Shown: positions 1 through 9,702 of the stretch, piece by piece | How the letters are laid out: each line of letters starts with the position of its first letter | Position numbering within the stretch: position 1 is the stretch's first letter | DNA from: Nitrobacter sp. Nb-311A | GTDB taxonomy: Bacteria > Pseudomonadota > Alphaproteobacteria > Rhizobiales > Xanthobacteraceae | Length of the DNA stretch: 64,000 nucleotides | Assembly: GCF_000152905.1 (NCBI RefSeq) | Contig: NZ_AAMY01000004.1 | Span: 161,184 to 225,183 of the forward strand | Reading direction: 5' to 3' | Notes under the pieces: model-generated | What the model saw: only the letters and a program-made list of their open reading frames with translations | Told to the model about the DNA's origin: nothing | The model's database searches: none | Translations under genes and position numbers: made by a program

Positions 1-118
1 GGGTCATGTCGCGATGACTCGAAATTTCCTTCATCCCGTTCCAGAAGGCTTCCTCGAGGCTTACGCTCGTCTTGTGGCCGGCAACTACGATCGATCGTTT
101 CACTACCGGCGATTTCAT
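1..118 (-). CDS. Ribbon-helix-helix domain protein, N-terminal part only
   Basis: The first 39 residues of a gene that runs off the left edge are visible. They begin MKSPVVKRSIVVAGHKTSVS and continue with LEEAFWNGMKEISSHRDMT, which matches the start of the small alphaproteobacterial ribbon-helix-helix proteins (RHH_4 type). The family is thought to bind DNA, but no specific role is established for it. The ATG overlaps the stop codon of the upstream DUF4169 gene in an ATGA arrangement, so the two are probably co-translated. The C-terminal part is not in the window. Confidence 0.72.
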   Translation of the reverse strand, partial: MKSPVVKRSIVVAGHKTSVSLEEAFWNGMKEISSHRDMT

Positions 119-303
119 GACGCGTCCTCACCGTCGATGCGGTGTTGATCGAGCAAGCGCATGTCTCGCATTATCTTCTGTTTGGAAAGATCGCGCTCGG
201 CTTTGGTGCGGCCGAAGCGTGTTCGATTAACGTCAGCGATGGCGGCCGCCTGTTTACGCTCGGCGTGCTTCCTGCGCTTGTTCAAATTAATCACATCCCC
301 CAT
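115..303 (-). CDS. DUF4169 family small basic protein
   Basis: A 62-residue, strongly basic protein beginning MGDVINLNKRRK and ending in LLDQHRIDGEDAS, which is the DUF4169 pattern. I chose the ATG at 303 because the family starts there; the longer reading frame upstream has no family similarity. The stop codon overlaps the start of the downstream ribbon-helix-helix gene by four bases. The function of the family is unknown. In this bacterial family the gene normally sits beside fumC, as here. Confidence 0.72.
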   Translation of the reverse strand: MGDVINLNKRRKHAERKQAAAIADVNRTRFGRTKAERDLSKQKIMRDMRLLDQHRIDGEDAS

Positions 304-524
304 GACCGATTCCGCTGTCTCAAATACCGGGAACGCGTAACTGCAAATATCGACGCCGCCATAAGCGGCTATAATTTTGTGATGTATCATGATGCATCGC
401 AACAGGATAGAAAATTTTGTCCAAAATGCTCAATAATATGGGATAGATCAGTTCACGAAGCGCTGATCGCTAGAATATCATCCTGACGGGATTTATAGAG
501 GCATTGAACGTTCGACCGATTGTA

Positions 525-1934
525 TCATCCCGGTCGCGTCATTTTATGGGGTTGCACCAATCGGTCGAATTCCGCGGCCGTGACAAAGCCGAGCCGCTGA
601 GCCTCCTCCTTCAATGTTGTTCCGCGAGCGTGGGCGGCTTTAGCGACCTTCGCCGCGTTATCGTAGCCGATCCTCGGCGCGAGCGCCGTGACCAGCATGA
701 GCGAACGTTGCATCAATTCGCGGATCCGCTGCTCGTCGGCATGGATGCCCTTGATGCAGTGTTCGGTGAATGAGCGCACGACGTCGGCGAGCAGTTGTAT
801 GGAATCGATCATGCAGTAGGCCATAACCGGCTTGTAAACGTTGAGTTCGAAATGCCCCTGACTACCAGCTACAGTCACTGTCGTATGGTTTCCGAACACC
901 CGGCAACAGACCATGGTCACCGCCTCGCACTGAGTGGGGTTGACCTTCCCCGGCATAATGGACGATCCAGGTTCGTTCTCGGGAAGGATCAGCTCTCCGA
1001 GGCCGGAACGAGGTCCAGAACCGAGAAGGCGGATGTCGTTCGCGATCTTGAACAGACCTGTTGCGACGGCATTGATCGCGCCGTGAACGAAAACATAGGC
1101 GTCGTTTGAGGCCAGCGCTTCAAATTTGTTGGGAGCGCTCGTGAAGGGGAGTTTCGCAAGCAGCGCTGTATTTTTCGCAAACAGTTTGGCGAATTTTGGC
1201 TTCGAGTTGAGTCCTGTTCCCACGGCGGTTCCACCTTGCGCCAGCGGATAGAGGTCCTTCAGTGCTGTGCGAAGCCGGGCCAGACCGCTCTCGATCTGCG
1301 CCGCATAGCCGGAGAATTCCTGTCCGAGCGTCAGCGGAGTTGCATCCTGGGTATGGGTCCGTCCTATCTTGACGATATGCGCGAACGCCTTTTCCTTTTC
1401 GCGCAGCGTCTTGAGCAGGGCGGCCAGCGCGGGCACGAGATCAGACACGATGCCATGAGCCGCCGCGATATGCATCGCTGTCGGAAATGTATCGTTCGAC
1501 GACTGGCTCATGTTGACGTGGTCGTTGGGGTGAACGGGCTTCTTGTCGCCGCGTTTGCCACCGAGCAGCTCGTTGGCACGGTTGGAGATGACCTCATTGA
1601 GGTTCATGTTGGTCTGCGTGCCGGAACCCGTCTGCCAGACCACCAGCGGAAAATGATCGTCGAGCTTGCCGTCGATCACTTCGCGCGCCGCACGAAGGAT
1701 TGCGGTCGCGCGCCGGCGGTCGAGCAGGCCAAGCTCCCGATTGGTCTGTGCTGCTGCGAATTTGACGATGCCGAGCGCTCGAATCAGCGGCATCGGCATC
1801 CGGTTCTCTCCAATGCGGAAGTTTTGTCGACTGCGTTCGGTCTGGGCCCCCCAATAGCGGTCGGCCTGAACTTCTATGGGACCGAAGCTGTCGGTTTCGG
1901 TGCGCGTTTTCGCCGTGCGTGATGACGCAACCAT
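525..1934 (-). CDS. fumC: Fumarate hydratase class II
   Basis: A 469-residue class II fumarase, which interconverts fumarate and L-malate in the TCA cycle in the cytoplasm. This is the iron-independent, tetrameric type of the fumarase/aspartase superfamily. The signature loop [13 protein letters not shown] lies near residue 325 and holds the catalytic serine. The substrate-binding segment [17 protein letters not shown] and the [11 protein letters not shown] segment are also present. Length matches the family. The gene lies upstream of the DUF4169 and ribbon-helix-helix genes on the same strand, separated by about 220 bases without an obvious gene. Confidence 0.96.
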   Translation of the reverse strand: MVASSRTAKTRTETDSFGPIEVQADRYWGAQTERSRQNFRIGENRMPMPLIRALGIVKFAAAQTNRELGLLDRRRATAILRAAREVIDGKLDDHFPLVVWQTGSGTQTNMNLNEVISNRANELLGGKRGDKKPVHPNDHVNMSQSSNDTFPTAMHIAAAHGIVSDLVPALAALLKTLREKEKAFAHIVKIGRTHTQDATPLTLGQEFSGYAAQIESGLARLRTALKDLYPLAQGGTAVGTGLNSKPKFAKLFAKNTALLAKLPFTSAPNKFEALASNDAYVFVHGAINAVATGLFKIANDIRLLGSGPRSGLGELILPENEPGSSIMPGKVNPTQCEAVTMVCCRVFGNHTTVTVAGSQGHFELNVYKPVMAYCMIDSIQLLADVVRSFTEHCIKGIHADEQRIRELMQRSLMLVTALAPRIGYDNAAKVAKAAHARGTTLKEEAQRLGFVTAAEFDRLVQPHKMTRPG

Positions 1935-2030
1935 GTTTCAGTCCGTTATGTTGAATGTTCGGTGCCGCTATCGGGCGCAGCCCGATCGTCAGTCCCACGA
2001 AAAGGCGCTCCGGCAAATGCAACAACCCGG

Positions 2031-2576
2031 CTACTTCTTGCGGAAGCGGTCCAGTCTGACAACCTCGGCGCCCTGGCCAGGTTTAGGTTTGTCCTCGGTT
2101 TCCGCCGCTGTAGGCTGGGAATGGTCGGCCGGAGCGGCCAGCGCCGTCGGGGAGGGCGCGGTCGATGGTTCGCTCGCATTTGTCTCGATCTCAGCCTTCT
2201 CTGTTTCGGCTTTTTCTGTCTCAGCGGGCTCAAACTGCAATCCGAACTGGACCGATGGATCGAAGAAGCTCTTGATCGCGCTGAAAGGAACCACGAGGCG
2301 CTCAGGCACGCCGCCGAACGATAGACCGACCTCGAAGTGATCCTCGGTCACCGTCAGATCCCAGAACTGATGTTGGAGAATGATGGTCATCTCCTCGGGA
2401 TACTGCGCCAGAAGGCGGGACGATATCGTCACGCCGTCGGCCTTCGACATGAAGGTGATGAAAAAGTGGTGCTCGCCCGGCAGCCCGTGCTCGGCGGCGT
2501 CCGTCAGCACGCGGCGCAGGACACCGCGCATTGCGTCGCTCGTGAGCAAATCGTAGCGAATATGATCGGTTGGCAT
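2031..2576 (-). CDS. sspB: ClpXP adaptor SspB (alphaproteobacterial type)
   Basis: A 181-residue protein. The N-terminal 120 residues form the SspB fold (IRYDLLTSDAMRGVLRRVL, then HHFFITFMSKADGV and FWDLTVTEDHFEVGLSFGGV), which binds ssrA-tagged or other substrates and delivers them to the ClpXP protease. The remaining region is a low-complexity acidic/Pro/Ala linker ending in the short basic tail VVRLDRFRKK. In SspB proteins the extreme C-terminus docks on the ClpX N-domain, and this tail fits that role. An imperfect EKAET repeat in the linker probably varies in length between strains. Confidence 0.93.
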   Translation of the reverse strand: MPTDHIRYDLLTSDAMRGVLRRVLTDAAEHGLPGEHHFFITFMSKADGVTISSRLLAQYPEEMTIILQHQFWDLTVTEDHFEVGLSFGGVPERLVVPFSAIKSFFDPSVQFGLQFEPAETEKAETEKAEIETNASEPSTAPSPTALAAPADHSQPTAAETEDKPKPGQGAEVVRLDRFRKK

Positions 2577-3222
2577 CGATTAGGTCTCGTCGCCTCGGCA
2601 GTATAGCGCAAATCGCCGCGAGCATTTGGGGCCGACTCGCACCGTCTCGCGATGATACTCCTGCGATTTTGCCGGGTCAGCAGCGATTGGGGTCGGCCGG
2701 TAAGTTTCTTGTCGCCAGGTTGGCTGGAGCGGTGAACGGATTAAGAGTGGAGGCTTCTGTTGCCAGGTGCCTCCGAACCCCGCCTGACGGAGCTTAACCC
2801 ATCAGGACTTCAGAGTGGTCTTTCAAACTGCGTTACGCAGCCTGAGCAACCGGAGCATAGTTGTCGTTTGCAACTATTGCATAGCCCGATAACGGCGGAA
2901 CCATACCGGGAAAAAGCGAGCCCTTTACGCCCTCGTCGATCCTGTTTCGCCCCCGCCAGAACCCAAATCTGCCGAGTCGGGCTCTGGTGGAGGCGCCGGG
3001 TACTGCCCCCGGGTCCGAATGGTTTATTGCGGCGGCCATTTATTTCCATAGCCGGCGAACCGGCGCTTTCAATATAGTCTGCAAAACGTGAGGAAAAAAG
3101 GGTGCTGGACGGCACATTTTTTGCCGCCTCGCCGATCCATTTTCCGGGGCGGGGTATAATGGGAATGTGGTGAGACCCACCGACCCGACGCTTAAGTTCA
3201 TCGCCCGGAAAGCGCCACTGGC
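2577..3222. other. Divergent intergenic region between sspB and thyA, no confident gene
   Basis: These 646 bases should contain the promoters of the divergent sspB and thyA genes. The only candidate gene is a 68-codon minus-strand frame at 2833-3039. It ends in SGYAIVANDNYAPVAQAA, an ending that resembles small rhizobial hypothetical proteins, but it lacks a convincing ribosome binding site. I do not call it. Confidence 0.4.
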
Positions 3223-4017
3223 ATGAATCAATATCACGATCTGCTCGAACGAATCCTCCGCGAAGGCGCGGAGAAACATGACCGTACCGGCACCGGCACG
3301 CTGTCTGTCTTTGGACATCAGATGCGCTTCGATCTCGCATCCGGCTTTCCGATGCTGACCACCAAGAAACTTCCCCTCCGGTCGATCGTGCATGAACTGC
3401 TCTGGTTCTTGAGGGGTGAGACCAACATCAAATATCTGAAAGACAACGGCGTTTCGATCTGGGACGAGTGGGCCGATGAAAATGGTGATCTCGGTCCGGT
3501 GTACGGCTCGCAATGGCGTTCATGGCCCGCGCCGGACGGCGGCAGTATCGACCAGATCGCCAACGTCATTGACATGATCCGGCGCAACCCCGATTCGCGG
3601 CGGCTGATCGTCAGTGCTTGGAATCCGGCCGATGTCGATAAAATGGCGCTACCGCCGTGCCATTGCCTGTTTCAGTTCTATGTCGCCGATGGAAAACTGT
3701 CATGCCAGCTTTATCAGCGCTCGGCCGATGTATTCCTCGGCGTGCCCTTCAATATTGCGTCCTACGCGCTGCTGACGATGATGGTTGCGCAGGTCACGGG
3801 GCTCAGTCCAGGCGACTTCGTCCATAGTCTGGGTGACGCGCACCTCTATTCGAATCATCTTGAGCAGGCTCGGCTTCAACTGTCGCGGCCGGCGCGGCCG
3901 CTGCCGACGATGACGATCAACCCCGAGGTGAAGGATATCTTCGCGTTCTGCTACGGGGATTTCAAACTGGAGAACTATGATCCTCATCCGCACATCAAGG
4001 CCGAGGTCGCGGTATGA
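3223..4017 (+). CDS. thyA: Thymidylate synthase (ThyA type)
   Basis: 264 residues, the same length as E. coli ThyA. It methylates dUMP to dTMP using methylene-tetrahydrofolate and releases dihydrofolate. The catalytic cysteine is Cys146 in the motif [13 protein letters not shown]. The dUMP-binding segment [19 protein letters not shown] and the phosphate-binding RR pair ([14 protein letters not shown]) are all visible. The start [12 protein letters not shown] matches the family. The gene overlaps folA by four bases (ATGA). The pairing makes sense because FolA regenerates the dihydrofolate that ThyA produces. Confidence 0.97.
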   Translation: MNQYHDLLERILREGAEKHDRTGTGTLSVFGHQMRFDLASGFPMLTTKKLPLRSIVHELLWFLRGETNIKYLKDNGVSIWDEWADENGDLGPVYGSQWRSWPAPDGGSIDQIANVIDMIRRNPDSRRLIVSAWNPADVDKMALPPCHCLFQFYVADGKLSCQLYQRSADVFLGVPFNIASYALLTMMVAQVTGLSPGDFVHSLGDAHLYSNHLEQARLQLSRPARPLPTMTINPEVKDIFAFCYGDFKLENYDPHPHIKAEVAV

Positions 4018-4550
4018 CCGGGACCGTCCCCCAGCGTCCGGAAATCGTCCTGGTGGTTGCGGTCGCCGAAAACGGCATCATTGGTCAGCGCAATGAAATC
4101 CCTTGGCGGCTGAAAGCCGATCTGCAACGTTTCAAGGCGATCACCATCGGCAAGCCGATCGTAATGGGCCGCAAAACCTTCGACTCATTGCGCCGACCGC
4201 TGTCGGGACGAACCAACATCGTCATCACCCGCGATCCGGGCTTTACCGCGGCCGGAGCGTTGGTGACGCGATCGCTGGCAGACGCGCTTGCCATCGCAAA
4301 AGGAGATGCCCTGCGGCGCTCGGTCACTGAGATTGCGGTGATCGGCGGAGCCGAGATCTATAATGCTTCTATGCCCGTAGCCGATCGGCTCGAAGTGACC
4401 GAGGTTCATGCCACAGTCGATGGCGATACCGTCTTCCCGCCGATCGATCTTTTGATCTGGCATGAAATCGCCCGCTGCCGAAACAAGGCCGCCGCCGGCG
4501 ACACTGCTGACCACTCTTATGTGACATATCGCCGTCGGACGCAGCATTAA
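4014..4550 (+). CDS. folA: Dihydrofolate reductase
   Basis: A 178-residue DHFR that reduces dihydrofolate to tetrahydrofolate with NADPH. Visible motifs are [20 protein letters not shown] (substrate pocket, with the usual Trp), the cofactor-binding segment [12 protein letters not shown], and [12 protein letters not shown] near residue 115. The start codon overlaps the thyA stop, so the two form a translationally coupled pair. The acidic pocket residue expected after the Trp is not obvious in WRLKADL by eye; the Asp four residues later is the likely counterpart. Confidence 0.95.
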   Translation: MTGTVPQRPEIVLVVAVAENGIIGQRNEIPWRLKADLQRFKAITIGKPIVMGRKTFDSLRRPLSGRTNIVITRDPGFTAAGALVTRSLADALAIAKGDALRRSVTEIAVIGGAEIYNASMPVADRLEVTEVHATVDGDTVFPPIDLLIWHEIARCRNKAAAGDTADHSYVTYRRRTQH

Positions 4551-4707
4551 CCGCATTCCCTGATGTTTGCATTGACATTTGTCTGATCGAATATAGCTCC
4601 TTCAATCAACAAGCCGCGTTGTAAGGGCGAAGAGCGTCCCCTATAAGGTCGAATGGACAGAGCGAGGTTAGGCTTTAAAAGGCCCATCCGCGCGGAGGAG
4701 AGTATCG

Positions 4708-5853
4708 ATGCCGTGGAAGAATCAAACCGGAGGTCCATGGGGTCAGGGTCCAAAAGGGCCTTGGGGGGCCGGCCCGCAGCCGACCGGGCCCAAGCCGCCG
4801 GATCTTGAGGATCTGCTGCGTCGGGCCCAGGAGCGCATCCGGCAACTGTTGCCGGGGGGGCATCTGAGCACCATGGGCGTTTTGCTGATCTTGATCGGCG
4901 CGGTCGTAATCTGGGGCATGTCCGGCTTTTTCCGCGTGCAGTCCGAAGAACTCGGCGTGGTGCTGCGGTTCGGCAAGCATGTGCGAACCGTCCAGCCCGG
5001 CCTCAACTATCACCTGCCATATCCTATCGAGAGCGTGTTGCTGCCCAAGGCGCTGCGCGTCTCAACCCTCAATATCGGTTTGACGCTGGCTCAGGACCCG
5101 GCTCGGAACACCAGCACGATGCGCGATGTGCCGGAGGAAAGTCTGATGCTGACGGGCGACGAAAACATCGTCGACGTCGATTTCACCGTGTTGTGGCGGA
5201 TCAAGCCGGGCGGGGTCGGTGACTTCCTCTTCAACATCCAAAATCCGGAAGGCACCGTGAAAGCGGTGGCCGAAAGTGCGATGCGCGAGTGGGTCGGACG
5301 TTCGGATATTCAACCGATTCTAACGTCCGAGCGAACCAAAATTGAAGCTTCGGTGCACGAACTCATGCAGAAGACCCTGGACCAATATGGTGCCGGTGTT
5401 CTGATTCAGCAGGTGCAGATGCAGAAGGTCGATCCACCGGCTCAGGTCATCGATTCATTTCGCGATGTGCAGGCGGCGCGTGCCGACCTCGAGCGGCTGC
5501 AGAACGAAGCCCAGACCTATGCCAATCGAGTCATTCCCGATGCGCGTGGTCGGGCGGCGCAGATCGTACAGAATGCCGAAGGCTACAAGGAACAGGCGAT
5601 CGCCGAAGCCAAGGGTCAGAGTTCGCGTTTCTTGCAGGTCTACCAGGCCTACAAGGCGGCGCCGGACGTGACACGCGAGCGCATCTACCTGGAGACCATG
5701 GAACATGTGCTAGGGGAGGCGGACAAGCTCGTGTATGATCCGGGTTCATCGTCCTCGGGTATCGTGCCTTACCTGCCGCTGAGCGAATTGACATCGCGGC
5801 GCGGTGGCTCGACGACGAACCAGCCTGCCAAGACGAATGGGGGTGCCCGATGA
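4708..5853 (+). CDS. hflK: FtsH-associated membrane protease modulator HflK
   Basis: A 381-residue SPFH/band-7 protein. With HflC it forms the large cage around the FtsH protease in the inner membrane. The N-terminus is a Gly/Pro/Trp-rich cytoplasmic tail (residues 1-30). It is followed by one transmembrane helix (about 53-75, MGVLLILIGAVVIWGMSGFF) and the band-7 domain (about 78-260), including RFGKHVRTVQPGLNYHLPYP. A coiled-coil region rich in Ala/Glu/Gln follows, and the tail is of low complexity. The ATG at 4708 follows a GGAGGAGAG-type ribosome binding site. The gene overlaps hflC by four bases. Confidence 0.95.
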   Translation: MPWKNQTGGPWGQGPKGPWGAGPQPTGPKPPDLEDLLRRAQERIRQLLPGGHLSTMGVLLILIGAVVIWGMSGFFRVQSEELGVVLRFGKHVRTVQPGLNYHLPYPIESVLLPKALRVSTLNIGLTLAQDPARNTSTMRDVPEESLMLTGDENIVDVDFTVLWRIKPGGVGDFLFNIQNPEGTVKAVAESAMREWVGRSDIQPILTSERTKIEASVHELMQKTLDQYGAGVLIQQVQMQKVDPPAQVIDSFRDVQAARADLERLQNEAQTYANRVIPDARGRAAQIVQNAEGYKEQAIAEAKGQSSRFLQVYQAYKAAPDVTRERIYLETMEHVLGEADKLVYDPGSSSSGIVPYLPLSELTSRRGGSTTNQPAKTNGGAR

Positions 5854-6746
5854 AAATCGGAGTTTTAGGGATTGCCGCGCTCCTGCTCGGAATGGCTCTG
5901 CTGGTGGTGGGATACAGCTCTGTTTTCACGGTGAGCCAGACCGAACAGGTGTTGCTCGTGCGACTGGGCGAGCCGATACGCGTCGCCACTGAGCCGGGAT
6001 TGCATTTCAAGGCGCCGTTCGTGGATTCTGTAATCGCGATCGACAAACGAATTCTGGACCTCGAGCAGGCGTCGCAGGAGGTCATTGCGTCGGATCAGAA
6101 GCGGCTCGTTGTCGATGCATTCGCGCGATACCGCATCAAGGATGCGCTGCGTTTCTATCAAAGCGTGGGCTCCATTCAGGTCGCTAATATCCAGTTGACG
6201 ACGCTGCTCAACGCATCGCTACGCCGGGTTCTCGGTGAGGTGACATTCATTCAGGTCGTGCGGGATGAGCGCGAACAACTGATGGCCCGCATTCGCGACC
6301 AGCTCGACAGAGAGGCTGGCGGATACGGCATCTCCGTGGTCGATGTCCGGATTCGGCGGGCCGATCTGCCGGAACAGAATAGTCAGGCGATCTACCAGCG
6401 TATGCAGACCGAGCGGCAACGCGAAGCTGCGGAATTCCGCGCTCAGGGTGGGCAAAAGGCGCAGGAAATCCGGGCCAAGGCCGATCGGGAAGCGACCGTT
6501 ATCATCGCCGAGGCCAATTCATCGGCCGAGCAGATTCGCGGTCAGGGTGACGGCGAACGCAACAGGCTCTTTGCCCACGCCTACAATCAGGACCCGGCAT
6601 TCTTCGCGTTCTATCGGTCGATGGGCGCCTATCAAACCGGACTGAAAAGCAGTGGTACGCGTTTTCTGCTGAAGCCGGATTCCGACTTTTTCCGCTTCTT
6701 CGGACATATTCGTGGCCAGTCGGCGGCCTCCGCACCGAGGCCGTGA
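5850..6746 (+). CDS. hflC: FtsH-associated membrane protease modulator HflC
   Basis: 298 residues. An N-terminal signal-anchor helix (about residues 4-25) is followed by the SPFH domain (VFTVSQTEQVLLVRLGEPIR onward) and an Ala/Glu/Gln-rich coiled-coil stretch (RQREAAEFRAQGGQKAQEIR). The C-terminus includes AYQTGLKSSGTRFLLKPDSD. HflC is the partner of HflK in the periplasmic FtsH-regulating complex. Start overlaps the hflK stop (ATGA), and the DUF2065 gene and degP follow, a membrane and envelope quality-control cluster conserved in this family of bacteria. Confidence 0.95.
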   Translation: MKIGVLGIAALLLGMALLVVGYSSVFTVSQTEQVLLVRLGEPIRVATEPGLHFKAPFVDSVIAIDKRILDLEQASQEVIASDQKRLVVDAFARYRIKDALRFYQSVGSIQVANIQLTTLLNASLRRVLGEVTFIQVVRDEREQLMARIRDQLDREAGGYGISVVDVRIRRADLPEQNSQAIYQRMQTERQREAAEFRAQGGQKAQEIRAKADREATVIIAEANSSAEQIRGQGDGERNRLFAHAYNQDPAFFAFYRSMGAYQTGLKSSGTRFLLKPDSDFFRFFGHIRGQSAASAPRP

Positions 6747-6779
6747 AATCGACATCGCGAGGGTTGGGAGACGCCATCG

Positions 6780-6980
6780 ATGGGTTCCATCGCCTTCGCC
6801 GATTTTCTTGTCGGTCTCGGTGTTCTGTTCATGCTTGAAGGCCTTCTGTTCGCCGCGGCGCCGGATTGGACGCGGCGAGCGATGGAAAGCGCGCTGGCAG
6901 TACCGGAACACATTTTACGGCTGGTGGGTATAGGGTCGGCAATCGCGGGCCTTATCCTGATCTGGCTGGTCAGGCACTAG
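6780..6980 (+). CDS. DUF2065 small membrane protein (YjeT-like)
   Basis: 66 residues with two hydrophobic helices: IAFADFLVGLGVLFMLEGLLFA and LRLVGIGSAIAGLILIWLV. This is the DUF2065/YjeT pattern. It follows hflC by 33 bases on the same strand, the position this family usually occupies. The function is unknown; the context suggests an inner-membrane partner of the HflKC/FtsH system, which is inference only. Confidence 0.85.
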   Translation: MGSIAFADFLVGLGVLFMLEGLLFAAAPDWTRRAMESALAVPEHILRLVGIGSAIAGLILIWLVRH

Positions 6981-7028
6981 AGTTGTTTCAACTGCGTTGA
7001 ATCAGACTCGCCGCTTATCTTTTTGTTT

Positions 7029-7077
7029 GAGCATGATCTTTTCCGAAAACCGGTTTCCACTTTTCGGATCATGCTCT
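7029..7077. repeat. REP-like palindrome of rhizobial type
   Basis: An inverted repeat with arms AGCATGATC (7030-7038) and GATCATGCT (7067-7075). Each arm extends inward into TTTTCCGAAAA-like and TTTTCGG sequence. Palindromes of this sequence are dispersed through genomes of this family. It lies between the DUF2065 gene and degP, inside the 5' untranslated stretch of degP. Confidence 0.7.
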
Positions 7078-7239
7078 GGAGCACGGACTCCGCAACGGTA
7101 CCTCGTGAACGGAGTGCCGGCTTTTTGCCGCAATCGGGAGCCCGATGGATTGGCGAACGCTGTTTTCGCGGCTTGCGCAGGTACGGCGTCCGGCGCAGTG
7201 TATGTCCGGCAATATGTTTCTCCAGGAGAGACTCGCAAC

Positions 7240-8730
7240 ATGATCCGAGCGATTCACGCGTTGAGCCTTCGCCGGCGTTCCCTGCTGACCGCGCTTTGCC
7301 TCAGCATCGCAAGCGCCATGATATCAGCGCCGGCGCTGGCCCGAGGTCCCGATGGCATCGCCGATGTGGCGGAAAAGGTGATCGACGCGGTGGTCAACAT
7401 CTCGACGACCCAAAAGGTCGACGTCAAGAACGGCGAGGGCCGCCGCCTGATTCCACAACTTCCGCCGGGATCGCCGTTCGAGGAGTTCTTCGACGACTTC
7501 TTCAAGAATCGCCGCGGCGGCAAGAATGGCGGCCTGCAAACGCATAAGACAAACTCGCTCGGCTCCGGATTCATCGTCGATGCCGCCGGAATTGTGGTCA
7601 CCAATAATCACGTCATCGCCGATTCCGACGAGATCAACGTCATTCTGAATGATGGCACCAAGGTCAAGGCTGAAACCATAGGGGTCGACAAGAAGACCGA
7701 TCTTGCGGTGCTGAAGTTCAAGCCGCCGCATCCGCTGACGGCCGTCAAATTCGGCGATTCCGACAAGTTGCGGCTTGGTGAGTGGGTGATTGCCATCGGC
7801 AATCCGTTCAGTCTTGGCGGCTCCGTGACCGCCGGCATTGTCTCGGCGCGCAATCGCGACATCAACAACGGCCCGTATGACAGCTACATCCAGACCGACG
7901 CCTCCATTAACCGTGGTAACTCCGGTGGTCCGCTGTTCAATCTTGAGGGCGAGATTGTGGGAGTGAATACACTGATCATCTCGCCGTCTGGCGGTTCTAT
8001 CGGTATCGGCTTCGCGGTGCCGTCGAAGACGGTCGCAGGCGTTGTTGATCAGTTGCGGCAGTTCGGTGAGTTGCGCCGAGGTTGGCTTGGCGTTCGTATC
8101 CAGCAAGTCACCGATGAAATCGCCGACAGCCTCAATATCAAACCGGCCCGCGGGGCGCTGGTTGCCGGCGTGGAGGACAAGGGGCCCGCTAAACCTGCCG
8201 GCATCGAACCCGGCGATGTCATCATCGCTTTCGATGGAAAGGACATTAAGGAGCCGAAAGATTTATCGCGCATCGTCGCCGACACGGCAGTGGGCAAGAC
8301 AGTCAAGGTCGTGATCATTCGCAAAGGCAAGGAAGACACCAAGAAGGTTACGTTGGGACGTCTGGATGACAGCGACAAGCCCCTGCCGGTCTCGGTCAAG
8401 ACCAAGCCGGGGGACGACGACAAGCCCGTCACGCAAAAGGCGCTCGGCCTTGATCTCGCCGCGCTCAGCAAGGACCTGCGGGCGCGCTACAAGATTAAAG
8501 ACAGTGTCAAGGGCGTCATCATCACCGATGTCGAGGCCGATTCCGACGCGGCCGAGAAGCGGCTCAGCGCCGGCGACGTCATCGTCGAGGTGGCGCAGGA
8601 AGCCGTGGGCAGCGCGTCCGATATCCGCAAACGTATCGATCAATTGAAGAAGGACGGCAAAAAGGCGGTGCTGCTGATGGTCTCGAACGGCGCCGGCGAA
8701 TTGCGGTTCGTGGCGCTGAGCTTGAAGTAA
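7240..8730 (+). CDS. degP: Periplasmic Do-family serine endoprotease DegP/HtrA
   Basis: A 496-residue secreted chaperone-protease. I chose the ATG at 7240 because AGGAGAG precedes it and a signal peptide follows (SLRRRSLLTALCLSIASAMI, cleaved after the ALA near residue 35). The longer upstream frame reads through a palindromic repeat. The catalytic triad is His124 (TNNHVIA), Asp154 (KKTDLAVLK) and Ser228 (GNSGGPLF). Two PDZ domains follow, the first starting near residue 280 (GWLGVRIQQV) and the second in the C-terminal 95 residues. It degrades or refolds damaged envelope proteins. Its place after hflKC-DUF2065 is conserved. Confidence 0.95.
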   Translation: MIRAIHALSLRRRSLLTALCLSIASAMISAPALARGPDGIADVAEKVIDAVVNISTTQKVDVKNGEGRRLIPQLPPGSPFEEFFDDFFKNRRGGKNGGLQTHKTNSLGSGFIVDAAGIVVTNNHVIADSDEINVILNDGTKVKAETIGVDKKTDLAVLKFKPPHPLTAVKFGDSDKLRLGEWVIAIGNPFSLGGSVTAGIVSARNRDINNGPYDSYIQTDASINRGNSGGPLFNLEGEIVGVNTLIISPSGGSIGIGFAVPSKTVAGVVDQLRQFGELRRGWLGVRIQQVTDEIADSLNIKPARGALVAGVEDKGPAKPAGIEPGDVIIAFDGKDIKEPKDLSRIVADTAVGKTVKVVIIRKGKEDTKKVTLGRLDDSDKPLPVSVKTKPGDDDKPVTQKALGLDLAALSKDLRARYKIKDSVKGVIITDVEADSDAAEKRLSAGDVIVEVAQEAVGSASDIRKRIDQLKKDGKKAVLLMVSNGAGELRFVALSLK

Positions 8731-8750
8731 GGCGCGACCGCCCTTTGTCA

Positions 8751-8784
8751 TTCCGGACGGCTTGCAACGCAAGCCGATCCGGAA
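8751..8784. terminator. Bidirectional hairpin between convergent degP and serB
   Basis: A stem of about 15 pairs with one bulge, formed by TTCCGGACGGCTTGC and GCAAGCCGATCCGGAA around an AAC loop. It lies between the stop codons of degP (+) and serB (-). There is no long T tract, so it may be a REP-type hairpin that also ends transcription. Confidence 0.5.
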
Positions 8785-8805
8785 GCCGCTTTCCGCAGAG
8801 CAAGT

Positions 8806-9702
8806 TTACAAATCTACGCGAAACTCGTCGCGCCGGTACCCTTGCGCATACAACAGCGCGGTGAGATCACCATGATCGATCTGCGCGGCTGCGGCTGTGG
8901 CAACCACCGGCTTGGCATGATAGGCGACACCGAGGCCTGCATTCTGGATCATGCCGAGGTCATTAGCGCCGTCGCCGACCGCCAGCGTATCCTGATTGTC
9001 GAGGCCGAAGGTCTCGCGCAGTTCGATCAGCGTCGCAAGTTTTGCCTCGCGGCCGACGATCGGTTCGGCGGCCTGTCCTGACAATTTTCCGTCTTCGACC
9101 AGCAGCGTGTTGCCGCGATTTTCTTGAAAGCCGATCAGGGCGGCCACCGCTTTGGTGAACAGCGTGAAGCCGCCGGAGATCAGGCAGGTGTAGGCGCCGT
9201 TGGCGCGCATGGTCATGACCAGTTCGCGCCCGCCGGGCGTGGGCGTGATGCGTTTTGCCAGCACCTCGTCGACCACGGATACGGGAAGCCCTTTGAGTAA
9301 CGCTACGCGCTCGCGCAGAGCGGCTTCAAATTGCATTTCGCCGCGCATGGCGCGCTCGGTGATTGCGGCGACATGCGCCTTGAGGCCGGCAAAATCGGCG
9401 AGTTCGTCGATGCACTCCTGGCCGATCATGGTGGAATCCATGTCGGCCAGAAACAGCTTCTTGCGCCGGCCGAGCTGCGGCTGGATCACCACATCGATCG
9501 GTAGATCGCCGCGCGCCTCGCGCAGGCGCTGCGAAATGGTCTGAATGGGTTCTTCGCTCTCGAAGGGAATGTCGGCCGCGATCTCGTCCCATAGCCAGTG
9601 CGCCGGGCCGGCATTGTTCAGAATTGCGCGCGCCCCGTCGAGCACCGTGCTATCGAGCGCGGGGTTAGCCGGATTGCAGATCAGCGTGGCGACGAGTGAC
9701 AT
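8806..9702 (-). CDS. serB: Phosphoserine phosphatase
   Basis: A 298-residue HAD-superfamily enzyme that hydrolyses O-phospho-L-serine in the last step of serine synthesis. Motif I is [17 protein letters not shown], with the nucleophile Asp in the first position. Motif II is the SGGFT serine, and [10 protein letters not shown] supplies the Mg-binding Asp residues. The N-terminal 75 residues form an ACT-like domain seen in SerB. I place the start at [11 protein letters not shown] (9702), not at the 345-residue upstream frame, because the family begins there. This makes its start codon overlap that of the divergent miaA gene. Confidence 0.92.
   Translation of the reverse strand: MSLVATLICNPANPALDSTVLDGARAILNNAGPAHWLWDEIAADIPFESEEPIQTISQRLREARGDLPIDVVIQPQLGRRKKLFLADMDSTMIGQECIDELADFAGLKAHVAAITERAMRGEMQFEAALRERVALLKGLPVSVVDEVLAKRITPTPGGRELVMTMRANGAYTCLISGGFTLFTKAVAALIGFQENRGNTLLVEDGKLSGQAAEPIVGREAKLATLIELRETFGLDNQDTLAVGDGANDLGMIQNAGLGVAYHAKPVVATAAAAQIDHGDLTALLYAQGYRRDEFRVDL

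Noticed and set aside
142..486. Plus-strand open frame of 114 codons opposite DUF4169
   Set aside because: It is antisense to a recognised family gene and has no family pattern or ribosome binding site.
2833..3039. 68-codon frame ending in VANDNYAPVAQAA
   Set aside because: The ending recalls small rhizobial proteins, but start and ribosome binding site are not convincing, so it is noted only in the intergenic entry.
4572..4597. TTGACA followed by TATAGC upstream of hflK, considered as a promoter
   Set aside because: The spacer is only about 14 bases, too short for a sigma70 promoter.
7324..8106. Long minus-strand frame of 260 codons inside degP
   Set aside because: It is a GC-rich shadow of degP, which has a full catalytic triad and PDZ domains on the other strand.
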